Of a stretch of DNA of 64,000 bases, positions 27,990 to 37,714 are shown piece after piece. A program made the translations under genes and the position numbers. Position 1 is the stretch's first letter, and each line of letters begins with the position of its first letter. Below the pieces are notes generated by a model. The model worked only from the letters and a program-made list of their open reading frames with translations. It had not been told where the DNA came from and ran no database searches. The DNA lies in contig CALSUF010000001.1 in assembly GCA_943789465.1 (NCBI GenBank), positions 186,001 through 250,000 on the forward strand. The letters are read 5' to 3'. The DNA comes from an uncultured Flavobacteriaceae bacterium (GTDB lineage: Bacteria > Bacteroidota > Bacteroidia > Flavobacteriales > Flavobacteriaceae).

Positions 27990-28910
27990 TTAATTTAGAG
28001 ATTGAATATATTTTTTGGGAGTGGTCCCGTATTGTTTTTTAAATGCTGAAATAAAGTGACTGGCCGTACTGTAGCCTACTTTAAGTCCAACTTCATTGAC
28101 GTTGTGCGCGCCTGATTCTAATAATTTGCGAGCAACTTCCATTTTGTAATCAAATAAAAACCCATAAACTGTGGTGCCATAAATTTGCTTAAACCCCTCT
28201 TTTAGTTTCTTTAAACTTAAATCAATTTCAATGGCTAAAGCCGCTAGGGTTGGCGGCTCAGATAAACGGTTTATAATAATATCTTTTGCTTGTCTAATTT
28301 TAACAACATTGGAGTCATCGACCAAAAAAGGGCATTGTTCTATGTTTGCTTCTTCTCCTCTATTAAAGTATAAACTTAACAACTCATAAGCCTTTCCCTT
28401 AAAGTACAATGATTTGATCGTTGTGTTTAAGTTGTAATTGATAAGTTGATTTAGCACGATAGCCATAGAAGGAGAAATGTGACCGTCTTTATAGTATTTT
28501 TTATCTTGATTATCTGCGCTTAAAAACGTGATATAATCTGCTTCATGAGAAAATAATCCGTGGAATTTTTTAATAGAAATTAATAACGATACGACCCAAG
28601 ACGTAGGATCAACTTCTAAATGTATTGGTAAATCTCTTTGAGGGTTGTAAAGTAGTAACGAGTTTTCGTCAGAAATATTTAAACTATACGTTCCATTGTT
28701 AAACACAAACTTACATTCACCTTTCAAACAAAAATGAAATTGAATAAAAGAGCTATCTATTTCCTTTTCAAGGAGTTGTACTTCAGAAGATTCATTTTGA
28801 TAGGTCATAACCATAAACCCAGCCTCAACCGCGGTTTCTAAAAAAGATCCTTGAGCGATGTTTTTTGAAAAGGACTGTGTGATTTCTGAATGTTCTTTAT
28901 TTAGATTCAT
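27990..28910 (-). CDS. AraC-family transcriptional regulator
   Basis: This 306-residue regulator has an N-terminal ligand- or dimerisation-type domain without close match to sugar-binding AraC, and a C-terminal pair of helix-turn-helices (about 205-303): PTLAALAIEIDLSLKKLKEG and the second recognition region VGLKVGYSTASHFISAFKKQ, ending YGTTPKKYI. It is the first gene of the hemH unit and reads away from hemA. The shared 161-nt gap is the obvious binding region for control of both heme arms. The effector is unknown; iron, heme or a siderophore-type signal are all possible. Confidence 0.93.
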   Translation of the reverse strand: MNLNKEHSEITQSFSKNIAQGSFLETAVEAGFMVMTYQNESSEVQLLEKEIDSSFIQFHFCLKGECKFVFNNGTYSLNISDENSLLLYNPQRDLPIHLEVDPTSWVVSLLISIKKFHGLFSHEADYITFLSADNQDKKYYKDGHISPSMAIVLNQLINYNLNTTIKSLYFKGKAYELLSLYFNRGEEANIEQCPFLVDDSNVVKIRQAKDIIINRLSEPPTLAALAIEIDLSLKKLKEGFKQIYGTTVYGFLFDYKMEVARKLLESGAHNVNEVGLKVGYSTASHFISAFKKQYGTTPKKYIQSLN

Positions 28911-28938
28911 TATAAATAAAAAATAGCGTTTATATCTG

Positions 28939-28946
28939 CAAAAATA
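28939..28946 (-). promoter_or_regulatory. -7 promoter element for the AraC-hemH unit
   Basis: On the minus strand TATTTTTG matches TAnnTTTG exactly, 28 nt upstream of the AraC-family ATG. It lies in the same gap as the divergent hemA element at 29039-29046. Confidence 0.5.
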
Positions 28947-29038
28947 CTAATTTAAACAAAAATAAGTAAATAATACATGCAAACCTCTAAACGACAAATA
29001 AAGTTCTTCTAGCGTTATTTTTTATAAATCAAAGCGGT

Positions 29039-29046
29039 TATTTTTG
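29039..29046 (+). promoter_or_regulatory. -7 promoter element for hemA
   Basis: TATTTTTG matches TAnnTTTG exactly, 25 nt upstream of the hemA ATG. It is about 92 nt from the opposing element of the AraC unit. Confidence 0.5.
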
Positions 29047-29071
29047 TCACGAAATATTTCCAAATATATCA

Positions 29072-30331
29072 ATGGAGCAATTCAACAAATCTGAAAGTAC
29101 CTATTTCTATGTCATTGGTCTCAGCTACAAAAAAGCAGATGCCAAGATGCGTGGTGAGTTTAGTTTAGACCAAAGCGCAAAAGCAAATTTAATGGTGCAG
29201 GCTAAGGCCAGTGGCATCGAAAGCTTGGTCGCAACCTCTACCTGTAACCGAACGGAAATTTATGGTTTTGCCAGGCATCCTTTTGAACTTATTAAATTAC
29301 TTTGTGACAACACCCAGGGCACTGTTGAAAATTTTCAAACTGTAGCTTATGTTTATAAAAATAGTGATGCCATTGAACACATGTTTAAGGTGGGTGCGGG
29401 TTTGGACAGTCAGATTTTAGGGGATTTCGAGATTATTAGTCAACTAAAATTAAGTGCTAAAATTTCTAAAAAACACCAATTACTTGATGCCTATTTAGAA
29501 CGTTTGATCAATGCCGTAATCCAAGCAAGTAAACGCATAAAAACAGAAACAAAATTGTCAACAGGAGCCACCTCCGTCTCTTTTGCTTCTGTACATTATA
29601 TCAAGAAGACGATATCCGAAATTTCTACAAAAAATATTTTACTTTTTGGAACTGGAAAAATTGGGCGAAACACTTGTGAAAACCTGATAAAACACACAAA
29701 AAACGAACACATTACCCTTATCAATCGTACAAGAGACAGAGCTGATAAGATCGCTGGAAAATTTAAACTCTTAGTCAAAGATTACAGCCAGTTACAAGAA
29801 GAAATTGGAAATACCGATATTCTAATCGTGGCGACTGGAGCACAAAATCCAACGATCGATAAGCACCTTATTCAAAATAAAAAACCATTACTGATTCTCG
29901 ATTTATCAATCCCAAAAAATGTAGATGAAAACGTAAAAGAATTACCAATGGTTTCCTTGGTTCATTTGGATCATTTATCTCAAATGACAGATGAAACCTT
30001 AGAAAAAAGAAAACAATTTATTCCTGTTGCCGAAAGTATTATTGCTGAAATAAAAACAGAATTTGAAGCGTGGGTAGACAATCGAAAATTTGCACCTACT
30101 ATCAAAGCACTGAAAGAAAAACTGCACCTTTTTGCTGCTGCTGAAGTGAATACTCAACGCAAAAAAATAAACCAATTTAATGAAGCGCAAGCAGAATTAA
30201 TCAGTGCCAATTTAGTTCAAAAAATAACCAACCACTTTGCACACCATTTAAAAGACGAAACAATTTCAACAAATGAAAGTCTCGAACTCATAAAAAAGGT
30301 GTTCCAATTAGAGTCCAAAAAACATGTCTAA
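29072..30331 (+). CDS. hemA: Glutamyl-tRNA reductase
   Basis: HemA reduces glutamyl-tRNA to glutamate-1-semialdehyde, the first committed and usually rate-limiting step of heme synthesis in this C5 route. The 419 residues carry the catalytic Cys58 in ATSTCNRTEIY, the HMFKVGAGLDSQILGDFEI stretch, and an NADPH-binding GTGKIGRNTC. The C-terminal helical dimerisation domain is intact. It heads the plus-strand heme operon and overlaps the next gene by 8 nt. The partner enzyme HemL is not in the window. Confidence 0.97.
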   Translation: MEQFNKSESTYFYVIGLSYKKADAKMRGEFSLDQSAKANLMVQAKASGIESLVATSTCNRTEIYGFARHPFELIKLLCDNTQGTVENFQTVAYVYKNSDAIEHMFKVGAGLDSQILGDFEIISQLKLSAKISKKHQLLDAYLERLINAVIQASKRIKTETKLSTGATSVSFASVHYIKKTISEISTKNILLFGTGKIGRNTCENLIKHTKNEHITLINRTRDRADKIAGKFKLLVKDYSQLQEEIGNTDILIVATGAQNPTIDKHLIQNKKPLLILDLSIPKNVDENVKELPMVSLVHLDHLSQMTDETLEKRKQFIPVAESIIAEIKTEFEAWVDNRKFAPTIKALKEKLHLFAAAEVNTQRKKINQFNEAQAELISANLVQKITNHFAHHLKDETISTNESLELIKKVFQLESKKHV

Positions 30332-31898
30332 AATTATTCGAATCGGTACCCGTGATAGCGCTCTTGCTCTTTGGCAAGCCAAAACCGTGCAATCACAACT
30401 CCAACATTTAGGACATGAAACGGTATTAGTACCTGTAAAATCTACAGGAGATTTAGTCCTAAACAAACCCATTTATGAACTCGGAATTACTGGAGTCTTT
30501 ACACGAACTCTAGATATTGCACTGTTAAATGAGGAGATTGACATTGCCGTCCATTCATTAAAAGATGTACCTACTGTTTTACCTGAAGGAGTGGTACAGG
30601 CTGCTGTTTTGAAACGCGGAAACATCAGAGATACACTAGTTTTTAAAACCAATGAAGAGTTTTTAGCGCAGAAAGATGCCGTTATAGCCACTGGAAGCTT
30701 GAGACGAAAAGCGCAGTGGCTCAACCGCTACCCTACACATAGTATTGTCGGCTTAAGAGGTAATGTAAACACCCGTCTCGAAAAGTTAGAAAACAACGAT
30801 TGGAATGGTGCCATTTTTGCGGCGGCCGGATTAGGACGACTCGAACTAACTCCCGAAGATTCTGTAAATTTGGAATGGATGGTTCCTGCACCAGCACAAG
30901 GCGCAGTAATGATTGCGTCCCTAAAATCAAATACAGAGGCTATTGAAGCATGTACTCCGCTTAACCACGAAGAGACCGATATTTCAACAAAAATTGAGCG
31001 TGAGTTTTTAAACAAATTAGAAGGTGGATGTAGTGCCCCTATTGGTGCGCTCGCCTATGTGAAAGAAGAAGAAGTTCATTTTCACGGCATTGTATTGAGT
31101 ACAGATGGCACTAAAAAAATTGAAGCCAAACGCACCGCTAAACTAGGAGAACACCATACACTTGTAGATGAATGCGTAGAGTTTATTTTGAGTCGAGGAG
31201 GAAAAACGTTGATTGGTACTACAGCAATAGACAACGGACCAACCACTATTTTTTCGTCAAAGTTACTAAGTCGAGGACAAAAAGATTTATTTAATAACGC
31301 TCTTAAAGTTGAAAGCTCAGACTTTATAAAAACATCGGCCAACAGAATTAAGCCCGTATTTTTAAAAGCCACCCACAAAAATGTGGTCATTACAAGTAAA
31401 AATGGGGTTGAAGCCCTCTTAAACAACTGTGCTGCTGAAGACTTAAATTTTGAAACGATTTATTGTGTTGGAAGACGTACCAAACGTCTGATTGAACAGA
31501 AAATTGGTCCTGTCAAACATTCAGAAAAAAATGCCAAAGGATTGGCAAAACATCTGGTAGAATTTATTGAAGGTTCTGAAGTGACCTATTTTTGTAGTGA
31601 CATTCGCATGGATGACTTGCCTACTATTTTAGGAGAAGGAAATATCAACGTTCAAGAAATTGAAGCCTATAGCACCAAACTTGAAGCACCTAAATTAGAA
31701 AAATCTATTGAAGGCGTTATGTTTTATAGCCCTTCAACAATTCAAAGTTTTTTACAAAAAAATGCGCCAGAATGTATTGCGTATTGTATCGGGGAAAGTA
31801 CTGCTAAAGAAGCCAAAAAATATTTTAAAGATGTCCGCATCGCAAAAATTCCTACAGTAGAAAGTGTTATCGAACTTGTAAATCAAAATTATATTTAG
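30324..31898 (+). CDS. hemC: Hydroxymethylbilane synthase fused to uroporphyrinogen-III synthase
   Basis: At 524 residues this is far longer than normal HemC (about 300-315). Residues 1-295 are Hem[15 protein letters not shown], the catalytic Asp81 in [18 protein letters not shown], and the dipyrromethane cofactor Cys236 in [10 protein letters not shown]. Residues from about 307 to 524 have the two-lobed HemD pattern: [15 protein letters not shown], a mid-protein hinge, and [12 protein letters not shown] with [13 protein letters not shown]. The fusion would turn four porphobilinogens into uroporphyrinogen III without releasing the unstable linear intermediate. It overlaps hemA by 8 nt and precedes hemE by 5 nt. 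HemD sequences are very divergent, so that half is called from pattern and context. Confidence 0.93.
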   Translation: MSKIIRIGTRDSALALWQAKTVQSQLQHLGHETVLVPVKSTGDLVLNKPIYELGITGVFTRTLDIALLNEEIDIAVHSLKDVPTVLPEGVVQAAVLKRGNIRDTLVFKTNEEFLAQKDAVIATGSLRRKAQWLNRYPTHSIVGLRGNVNTRLEKLENNDWNGAIFAAAGLGRLELTPEDSVNLEWMVPAPAQGAVMIASLKSNTEAIEACTPLNHEETDISTKIEREFLNKLEGGCSAPIGALAYVKEEEVHFHGIVLSTDGTKKIEAKRTAKLGEHHTLVDECVEFILSRGGKTLIGTTAIDNGPTTIFSSKLLSRGQKDLFNNALKVESSDFIKTSANRIKPVFLKATHKNVVITSKNGVEALLNNCAAEDLNFETIYCVGRRTKRLIEQKIGPVKHSEKNAKGLAKHLVEFIEGSEVTYFCSDIRMDDLPTILGEGNINVQEIEAYSTKLEAPKLEKSIEGVMFYSPSTIQSFLQKNAPECIAYCIGESTAKEAKKYFKDVRIAKIPTVESVIELVNQNYI

Positions 31899-31903
31899 AC
31901 GTT

Positions 31904-32929
31904 ATGATCAAAAACGATTTATTTTTAAAAGCATTGAGAGGAGAAACTGTTGAGCGTCCCCCTGTTTGGATGATGCGTCAAGCAGGACGTTACTTACCAG
32001 AATTCATCGCCATTAGAGAGAAATACGATTTCTTTACACGCTGTCGAACCCCTGAACTTGCAAGTGAAATTACCGTACAACCGATCAGACGCTACGGAAT
32101 GGATGCGGCGATTTTGTTTTGTGACATCTTAGTCATTCCACAAGCTATGAATATTGAGGTTCAGATGAAACCTAATTTTGGACCTTATTTACCTAACCCT
32201 ATACGTACACAAAAAGATGTTGACAATGTTATTGTACCAGATGTCACTGTAGAGTTGGACTATGTATATCAAGCCATTAAAGCCACCAAAGAATTATTGA
32301 ATAACGATATTCCTTTAATTGGTTTTGCAGGATCGCCTTGGACAATTTTGTGCTACTGTGTTCAAGGACAGGGGAGTAAAAACTTTGATAAAGCCAAAGA
32401 ATTTTGCTTTACAAACCCAATGGCTGCACATCAATTGCTGCAAAAAATTACAGATACAACTATTGCCTATCTTAAAGAAAAAGTGAAGGCTGGGGTAAAT
32501 GCCGTTCAAGTATTTGATTCATGGGGAGGCATGCTTTCTCCAACAGATTATCAAGAATTTTCATGGCAGTATATCCATCAAATTATTGAAGCTTTAAAAG
32601 AAGATGTCCCTGTTATTGCTTTTGGTAAAGGATGTTGGTTTGCTTTGGGCGATATGGCAAAATCTGGAGCTTCCGCATTGGGAGTAGATTGGACTTGTTC
32701 GGCTCGAAATGCGCGCTATTTAACTGGTGGAAACATCACGCTACAAGGGAATTTTGACCCTTCTAGATTGTTATCTCCTCCAGCTGAAATCAAAAAAATG
32801 GTACACCAAATGATTAATGAGTTTGGAAAAGATAAATACATTGTGAACCTAGGGCATGGGATCTTACCAAACATTCCTACAGACAATGCGAAAGCATTTA
32901 TAGACGCCGTAAAAGAATACAATTCATAG
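31904..32929 (+). CDS. hemE: Uroporphyrinogen decarboxylase
   Basis: HemE removes four carboxyls from uroporphyrinogen III to give coproporphyrinogen III. The 341 residues carry the signature [17 protein letters not shown] near residue 20, [14 protein letters not shown], and [17 protein letters not shown] in the C-terminal barrel. Length is normal. It sits 5 nt after hemC-hemD and 22 nt before hemF. Confidence 0.98.
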   Translation: MIKNDLFLKALRGETVERPPVWMMRQAGRYLPEFIAIREKYDFFTRCRTPELASEITVQPIRRYGMDAAILFCDILVIPQAMNIEVQMKPNFGPYLPNPIRTQKDVDNVIVPDVTVELDYVYQAIKATKELLNNDIPLIGFAGSPWTILCYCVQGQGSKNFDKAKEFCFTNPMAAHQLLQKITDTTIAYLKEKVKAGVNAVQVFDSWGGMLSPTDYQEFSWQYIHQIIEALKEDVPVIAFGKGCWFALGDMAKSGASALGVDWTCSARNARYLTGGNITLQGNFDPSRLLSPPAEIKKMVHQMINEFGKDKYIVNLGHGILPNIPTDNAKAFIDAVKEYNS

Positions 32930-32951
32930 CCCTACCCCTAAATCTATTATA

Positions 32952-33854
32952 ATGAAAGATCTATTTTATAATTACATCGAAAACTTACAAGACAGCATCA
33001 CTTCAAAACTTGAAGAAATTGATGGAACTGCATCCTTCAAAGAAGATATTTGGAAACGCCCAGAAGGTGGTGGTGGACGCACACGAGTCATCGAAAATGG
33101 AGCGGTCTTCGAAAAAGGAGGTGTTAATATTTCTGGTGTTCATGGTAAATTACCAGCCTCCATGCAAGCTTATTTTAAAGTTGGAGATGTTGATTTTTTT
33201 GCCTGTGGTTTGAGTTTGGTTTTACATCCAAAAAACCCAATGGCTCCAACAGTTCATGCGAACTGGAGATACTTCGAAATGTATAACGAACAAGGAAAAA
33301 TTATTGATCAATGGTTTGGAGGTGGGCAAGATTTAACCCCTTATTACCTGTTTGAAGAAGATGCCATCCATTTTCACCAAACCTGTAAAAACGCTTGTGA
33401 CAAACATAATCTCAATTTTTATGAAACCTATAAAAATCGCTGTGACGAATATTTTTACAACAGTCATCGCGATGAAGCACGAGGGATTGGCGGCCTGTTT
33501 TTTGATTATTGCAAGACCACAGAAAGCATGAGTATGAAGCAGTGGTTTGAGTTTGTAAGTGAAGTAGGCGATAGCTTCTTAGAAGCCTATGTCCCCATTA
33601 TAGAAAAAAGAATCCATTTACCTTTTACTCCTGAAGAACGCAACTGGCAAGAAATTCGAAGAGGACGCTATGTGGAGTTCAATTTAGTACATGACAAAGG
33701 CACCCTTTTTGGGTTAAAAACAAATGGAAGAATCGAAAGTATTTTGATGAGTTTACCTCCACACGTACAGTGGGTGTATGACCATCATCCAAAACCGAAC
33801 AGCAAAGAAGAACAATTAATGCGGGTGTTAAAGTCCCCTAAAAACTGGGTTTAA
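32952..33854 (+). CDS. hemF: Oxygen-dependent coproporphyrinogen III oxidase
   Basis: HemF converts coproporphyrinogen III to protoporphyrinogen IX using molecular oxygen. The 300 residues carry RPEGGGGRTRVIENGAVFEK, PTVHANWRYFE, WFGGGQDLTPYYL and RRGRYVEFNLVHDKGTLFGL (the last split across 20-residue limits), all family hallmarks. No HemN (anaerobic enzyme) is present in the window. It is 2 nt from hemB. Confidence 0.98.
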   Translation: MKDLFYNYIENLQDSITSKLEEIDGTASFKEDIWKRPEGGGGRTRVIENGAVFEKGGVNISGVHGKLPASMQAYFKVGDVDFFACGLSLVLHPKNPMAPTVHANWRYFEMYNEQGKIIDQWFGGGQDLTPYYLFEEDAIHFHQTCKNACDKHNLNFYETYKNRCDEYFYNSHRDEARGIGGLFFDYCKTTESMSMKQWFEFVSEVGDSFLEAYVPIIEKRIHLPFTPEERNWQEIRRGRYVEFNLVHDKGTLFGLKTNGRIESILMSLPPHVQWVYDHHPKPNSKEEQLMRVLKSPKNWV

Positions 33855-33856
33855 TT

Positions 33857-34846
33857 ATGTATCCTATCAAAAGAAATAGACGCTTACGGACCAACGAATC
33901 TATCCGTAGTTTAGTGAGAGAAACCATCATTAGCCCGAATGATTTTTTAGTCCCTTTATTTGTAGTAGAAGGCAAAGGAATCAAATCCGAAATTCCTTCC
34001 ATGCCCAACTATTATAGATTTAGTTTGGACACTCTAAAAGCTGAAGTAAAACTCCTTTGGAGCTTAGGATTGAAATCGGTACTCGTGTTTGTAAAAGTAG
34101 CAGATGTACTCAAAGACAACAAAGGTACGGAGGCCTTAAATTCAAACGGTTTGATGCAACGTGCTGTAAAAACCATTAAAGAGGTTTGTCCAGAAATGTT
34201 GGTCATGACGGATGTTGCATTGGATCCTTATTCCATTTATGGCCACGATGGGGTTGTTTCAAATGGAGTTATTCAAAATGATGATACCGTTGAAATTTTG
34301 ACAGGAATGAGTTTGTCTCACATTGAAGCAGGTGCCAATTTTGTTGCCCCAAGTGATATGATGGATGGTCGAATTTCAAGTATTCGTGAAGCTTTTGAGG
34401 ATGACGGCTATGTAGATGCTGGAATTATGAGTTACAGTGCTAAATATGCTTCGTCATTTTATGGGCCTTTTAGAGATGCTTTAGATTCTGCACCTGTAGA
34501 TTCTAAAAATATTCCTAAAGACAAAAAAACCTATCAAATGGATTATGCAAACCGTTTTGAGGCATTAAGGGAAACTGAAATGGACATTGATGAAGGTGCA
34601 GACATTGTGATGGTCAAACCAGGCTTGGCATATTTAGATATACTTCGAGAAATTAAAAACGAATTTGATGTGCCCGTTGCTGCCTACCAAGTCAGTGGCG
34701 AGTATGCCATGATCAAAGCGGCAAGTGAAAAAGGCTGGCTAAATCATGATGCAGCGGCTTTAGAAACTACCATGGCGTTCAAGCGTGCAGGCGCTGATAT
34801 TATTGCGAGTTATTTTGCTAAAGACATCGTAAAACTTATCAGTTAG
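33857..34846 (+). CDS. hemB: Porphobilinogen synthase, non-zinc type
   Basis: HemB condenses two 5-aminolevulinates into porphobilinogen. In this 329-residue protein the two active-site lysines are Lys196 (YSAKYASSFYGPFRDA) and the Schiff-base Lys254 (VMVKPGLAYLD). The metal-site loop reads DVALDPYSIYGHDG (119-132), with Asp and Ala in place of the three cysteines of zinc enzymes. It should therefore be of the magnesium-supported type, as in Pseudomonas. It closes the hemA-CD-E-F-B operon. Confidence 0.98.
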   Translation: MYPIKRNRRLRTNESIRSLVRETIISPNDFLVPLFVVEGKGIKSEIPSMPNYYRFSLDTLKAEVKLLWSLGLKSVLVFVKVADVLKDNKGTEALNSNGLMQRAVKTIKEVCPEMLVMTDVALDPYSIYGHDGVVSNGVIQNDDTVEILTGMSLSHIEAGANFVAPSDMMDGRISSIREAFEDDGYVDAGIMSYSAKYASSFYGPFRDALDSAPVDSKNIPKDKKTYQMDYANRFEALRETEMDIDEGADIVMVKPGLAYLDILREIKNEFDVPVAAYQVSGEYAMIKAASEKGWLNHDAAALETTMAFKRAGADIIASYFAKDIVKLIS

Positions 34847-34932
34847 TCCATTGCTTAATTTTACTAAAATTAGCTAATTGTTGTTTATAATTTAGGTTTT
34901 TATTAGCTTTACAAAGCCCTAAATTATCTATT

Positions 34933-35622
34933 ATGAAAAAACCAATTCTAATTGCGGTATGTATCCTGCTTTTGTTTTCCTGTGTCAAAACAGACCTAAT
35001 CAACGACCGTGTTGATCCTAAAATTTTCATTTCAAATCCTTTAATGTCCTTAGAGAATGGTAAATCATATCAATTTGAAGTTAACTATTTTAATTACGTA
35101 GGTAAAGAAATCGAAAATCCAACGGTAAACTGGAGTAGCAGTGACACTTCCGTGTTAGTAATTACAGAAGAGGGAGTTGCCACAGGTGTGAGTCTTGGGA
35201 TAGCAACCGTTACAGCAAGCCTCACAACTTTAGAGGAAAGCTTGACTATTAGTAATGAAAACAGCCTTGAGGTAACATTAGGCGAAACAGAAGAAAACCC
35301 TGTAAGATTTGAAGGAACAATTGCCAGCACAAGCTCCTATCTGTTAGAAGGAAGTTACATCTTGGAAGTACAAGACAATGACGTACTTAGACTCTCTTTG
35401 GGGGATGACTATGAAGCTTCCACAAGTTTGCCTGGGTTGTATATCTATCTTGGCAACAATCCAAACTCCATTGCAGATGCTTATGAAATTGGTCCTGTGA
35501 CTGTTTTTCAAGGCGCTCATTTTTATGACCTACCCGGGTCTATTGGTCTTTATGATTATAATTACATCTTATATTGGTGCAAACCTTTTAATGTAAAAGT
35601 CGGCGAAGGTCAAATACAATAA
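34933..35622 (+). CDS. Lipoprotein with bacterial Ig-like (BIG2-type) domain
   Basis: This 229-residue lipoprotein has its lipobox at Cys17 (CILLLFSC). An Ig-like domain of the BIG2 type covers about 25-100: NPTVNWSSSDTSVLVITEEG then VATGVSLGIATVTAS, the classic alternation of W..S..S.A.V...G.. and G.A.VTA. The C-terminal half (about 115-229) is beta-rich and not recognised. It is followed after 11 nt by a beta-barrel protein, with which it probably forms an envelope pair. Function is unknown. Confidence 0.8.
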   Translation: MKKPILIAVCILLLFSCVKTDLINDRVDPKIFISNPLMSLENGKSYQFEVNYFNYVGKEIENPTVNWSSSDTSVLVITEEGVATGVSLGIATVTASLTTLEESLTISNENSLEVTLGETEENPVRFEGTIASTSSYLLEGSYILEVQDNDVLRLSLGDDYEASTSLPGLYIYLGNNPNSIADAYEIGPVTVFQGAHFYDLPGSIGLYDYNYILYWCKPFNVKVGEGQIQ

Positions 35623-35633
35623 ACCCCCTTATC

Positions 35634-36497
35634 ATGAAGAAAACAATTATTCTAAATCTATTAATCATGTTTACATGTCCATTTTTTACCCATGCTCAAT
35701 GGTTAGAAAAAAAAGGCAATGGCTATTTTAAACTGAGTGCTTGGTCGCTTGAGGCTGATCAACACTACACCAATTCAGGTAAAATAGATCCCAATGCCAC
35801 ACGAGGCGTTTTTAATTTAAATCTGTATGCAAAATATGGCCTTTCAGATAACTGGGATATGATTGCATACATCCCTTTTTATGTAAAATCCTACCAGAAC
35901 AATCAAGTGTCTCAAATCACAAACGAAACACTTCTAAAAGGTGAAGAATTTAATAGTTTCGGAGATATGAATTTAGGAATTGAATACCGCTTTTTCAAAA
36001 AGTCTAAATACGCTTTTTCTACGACGCTAACCTTAGGGATTCCATCGGGAGATAGCAAAGGTGGTAGCGATGGAAGTTATCAAACAGGCGATGGTGAATT
36101 CAACCAAATAATTAGGTTTAATGCAGGTACGTCATTTTCACTATATAAACATTCTTTTTATGCAAAAAGTTACATAGGGTTTAACAATAAAACTAAAAAT
36201 TATTCGGATGAAGTCAGAGCTGGAATCGAATTAGGTACTAGTTTTATTGGAAGTAAATTAATACTATTACTTCGTTCAAACATGGTCAAGTCAATAAAAA
36301 ATGGTTCCTTAAACGCTTCCAATAGTAGTGGAAGTATTTTTGCAAACAATGTAGAATTCATAAGTATAGGAGGCGAAGTCGCTTGGAAATTCACTAAAAA
36401 GATTGGGATTGGGATTGGCTACAGTTCTGCTATTTCTGGAAAAATAATATATGTCGCGCCAAGTTATTCAGCAGGTATATTTTATTTGCTAAAATAA
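35634..36497 (+). CDS. Outer membrane beta-barrel protein
   Basis: This 287-residue exported protein has a signal peptide (MKKTIILNLLIMFTCPFFTHAQ). Alternating hydrophobic strands with aromatic girdles follow, for example YFKLSAWSLEADQHY, NLNLYAKYGLSDNWDMIAYI and GIGIGYSSAISGKIIYVAP, as in MetA-pathway/OMP-type transporter barrels. The C-terminus YSAGIFYLLK is a plausible last strand. It lies just after the Ig-like lipoprotein gene. Substrate or role cannot be read from the sequence. Confidence 0.75.
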   Translation: MKKTIILNLLIMFTCPFFTHAQWLEKKGNGYFKLSAWSLEADQHYTNSGKIDPNATRGVFNLNLYAKYGLSDNWDMIAYIPFYVKSYQNNQVSQITNETLLKGEEFNSFGDMNLGIEYRFFKKSKYAFSTTLTLGIPSGDSKGGSDGSYQTGDGEFNQIIRFNAGTSFSLYKHSFYAKSYIGFNNKTKNYSDEVRAGIELGTSFIGSKLILLLRSNMVKSIKNGSLNASNSSGSIFANNVEFISIGGEVAWKFTKKIGIGIGYSSAISGKIIYVAPSYSAGIFYLLK

Positions 36498-36553
36498 GAA
36501 GCATAGAAGTATCGTATTTATAATTATATTTACGTTAATATAAACACACACAA

Positions 36554-37714
36554 ATGAAAAAATTCATAACACGACTGTTTGTTCTCATTTCAATACTGAT
36601 CGCAGCACTCTATTTAACGGATACAGATTATCTATTAAAAGCAGTCCACACTATATATGCTAAAGGTTACACCACAGCGTATTTAGAAGACTATAAAGAA
36701 TTTGACAATGCTATTATTGAAAATGGCGTGCCACAACCGTGGCCTGTTCATGAAGATTATAATAACGTTCCAGAAACAGAAGTCCTAAGTGATTTCAATA
36801 AAGAAACAGGAACTGTCGCTTATGTGATCATAAAAAATGACAGTGTCTGGTTTGAAAACTACTATGAAGGATTTGAAGAAAATTCTAAAACCAATTCATT
36901 TTCAATGGCTAAAAGTTATGTGTCAGGACTTTTAGGGAAAGCAATTAGCGATGGATACCTCAAAAATTTAGATCAAACTGTAGGTGAGTTCTTCCCTGAA
37001 TTTAGTGAAGGTTTAGCCGCTAAAATGACCGTAGGAGACTTGTCTTCTATGGCATCAGGAACCAATTGGGTAGAGAAATATTATTCACCTCTATCCATCA
37101 CAACTCGCGCCTATTTTGACGATGATTTAGAAAAAGTGATTTTAGGGCTTAAGGTTGTGAATGAGCCTGGAAAATCCTACAAATATGCGAGTGGAGACAC
37201 GCAATTATTAGCGATGGTTATAGAGAAAGCGACAGGGAAAAAACTATACGATTATCTTACAGAAAGTTTTTGGAAGCCCTTGGGAAGCGAAAATCAAACC
37301 CTCTGGCAAGTGGACAGCAAAGAGCATGATCTAGTTAAAGCCTACTGTTGTATTGCGAGTAACGCAAAAGACTTTGCGCGCTTTGGAAAACTCTATAAAG
37401 ACCATGGAAAGTGGAATGGCAAACAAGTCCTCGACTCTACATTTATTGCAAAATCTTTAACACCTCGCTTTCCCGAAAGTCCACAATATGGGTATGGATG
37501 GTGGCTTCAAAAACGAGGAGATAAGTCCTTTTTTATGATGCGTGGACATCTAGGACAATATGTAATTGTAGAACCGACTGACAATGTAATTATTGTAAGA
37601 CTGGGAGATGAAAAATCTCCTAATGCTAGCTCTCAAATTTTCTCAGACGATATTTCGTTGTACATTGAAGAGGCTTATAAAATGTTATCCCATGCTCCAA
37701 AAACTCAACCTTGA
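36554..37714 (+). CDS. Serine hydrolase of the beta-lactamase/class C PBP family
   Basis: This 386-residue protein has one N-terminal membrane segment (about 7-24). The serine hydrolase motifs are present: SxxK as Ser117-Met-Ala-Lys120 in TNSFSMAKSYVSG, YxS as Tyr212-Ala-Ser214 in YKYASGDTQLL, and a C-terminal HxG (RGHLGQYVIV) in the KTG position. The family includes esterases, D-aminopeptidases and class C beta-lactamases; the sequence does not decide between them. Its last 23 nt overlap the exonuclease gene. Confidence 0.88.
   Translation: MKKFITRLFVLISILIAALYLTDTDYLLKAVHTIYAKGYTTAYLEDYKEFDNAIIENGVPQPWPVHEDYNNVPETEVLSDFNKETGTVAYVIIKNDSVWFENYYEGFEENSKTNSFSMAKSYVSGLLGKAISDGYLKNLDQTVGEFFPEFSEGLAAKMTVGDLSSMASGTNWVEKYYSPLSITTRAYFDDDLEKVILGLKVVNEPGKSYKYASGDTQLLAMVIEKATGKKLYDYLTESFWKPLGSENQTLWQVDSKEHDLVKAYCCIASNAKDFARFGKLYKDHGKWNGKQVLDSTFIAKSLTPRFPESPQYGYGWWLQKRGDKSFFMMRGHLGQYVIVEPTDNVIIVRLGDEKSPNASSQIFSDDISLYIEEAYKMLSHAPKTQP

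Noticed and set aside
34850-34878. AT-rich hairpin after hemB as a terminator
   Set aside because: The stem has a mismatch and wobble pairs, is nearly all A-T, and no clear T-run follows.
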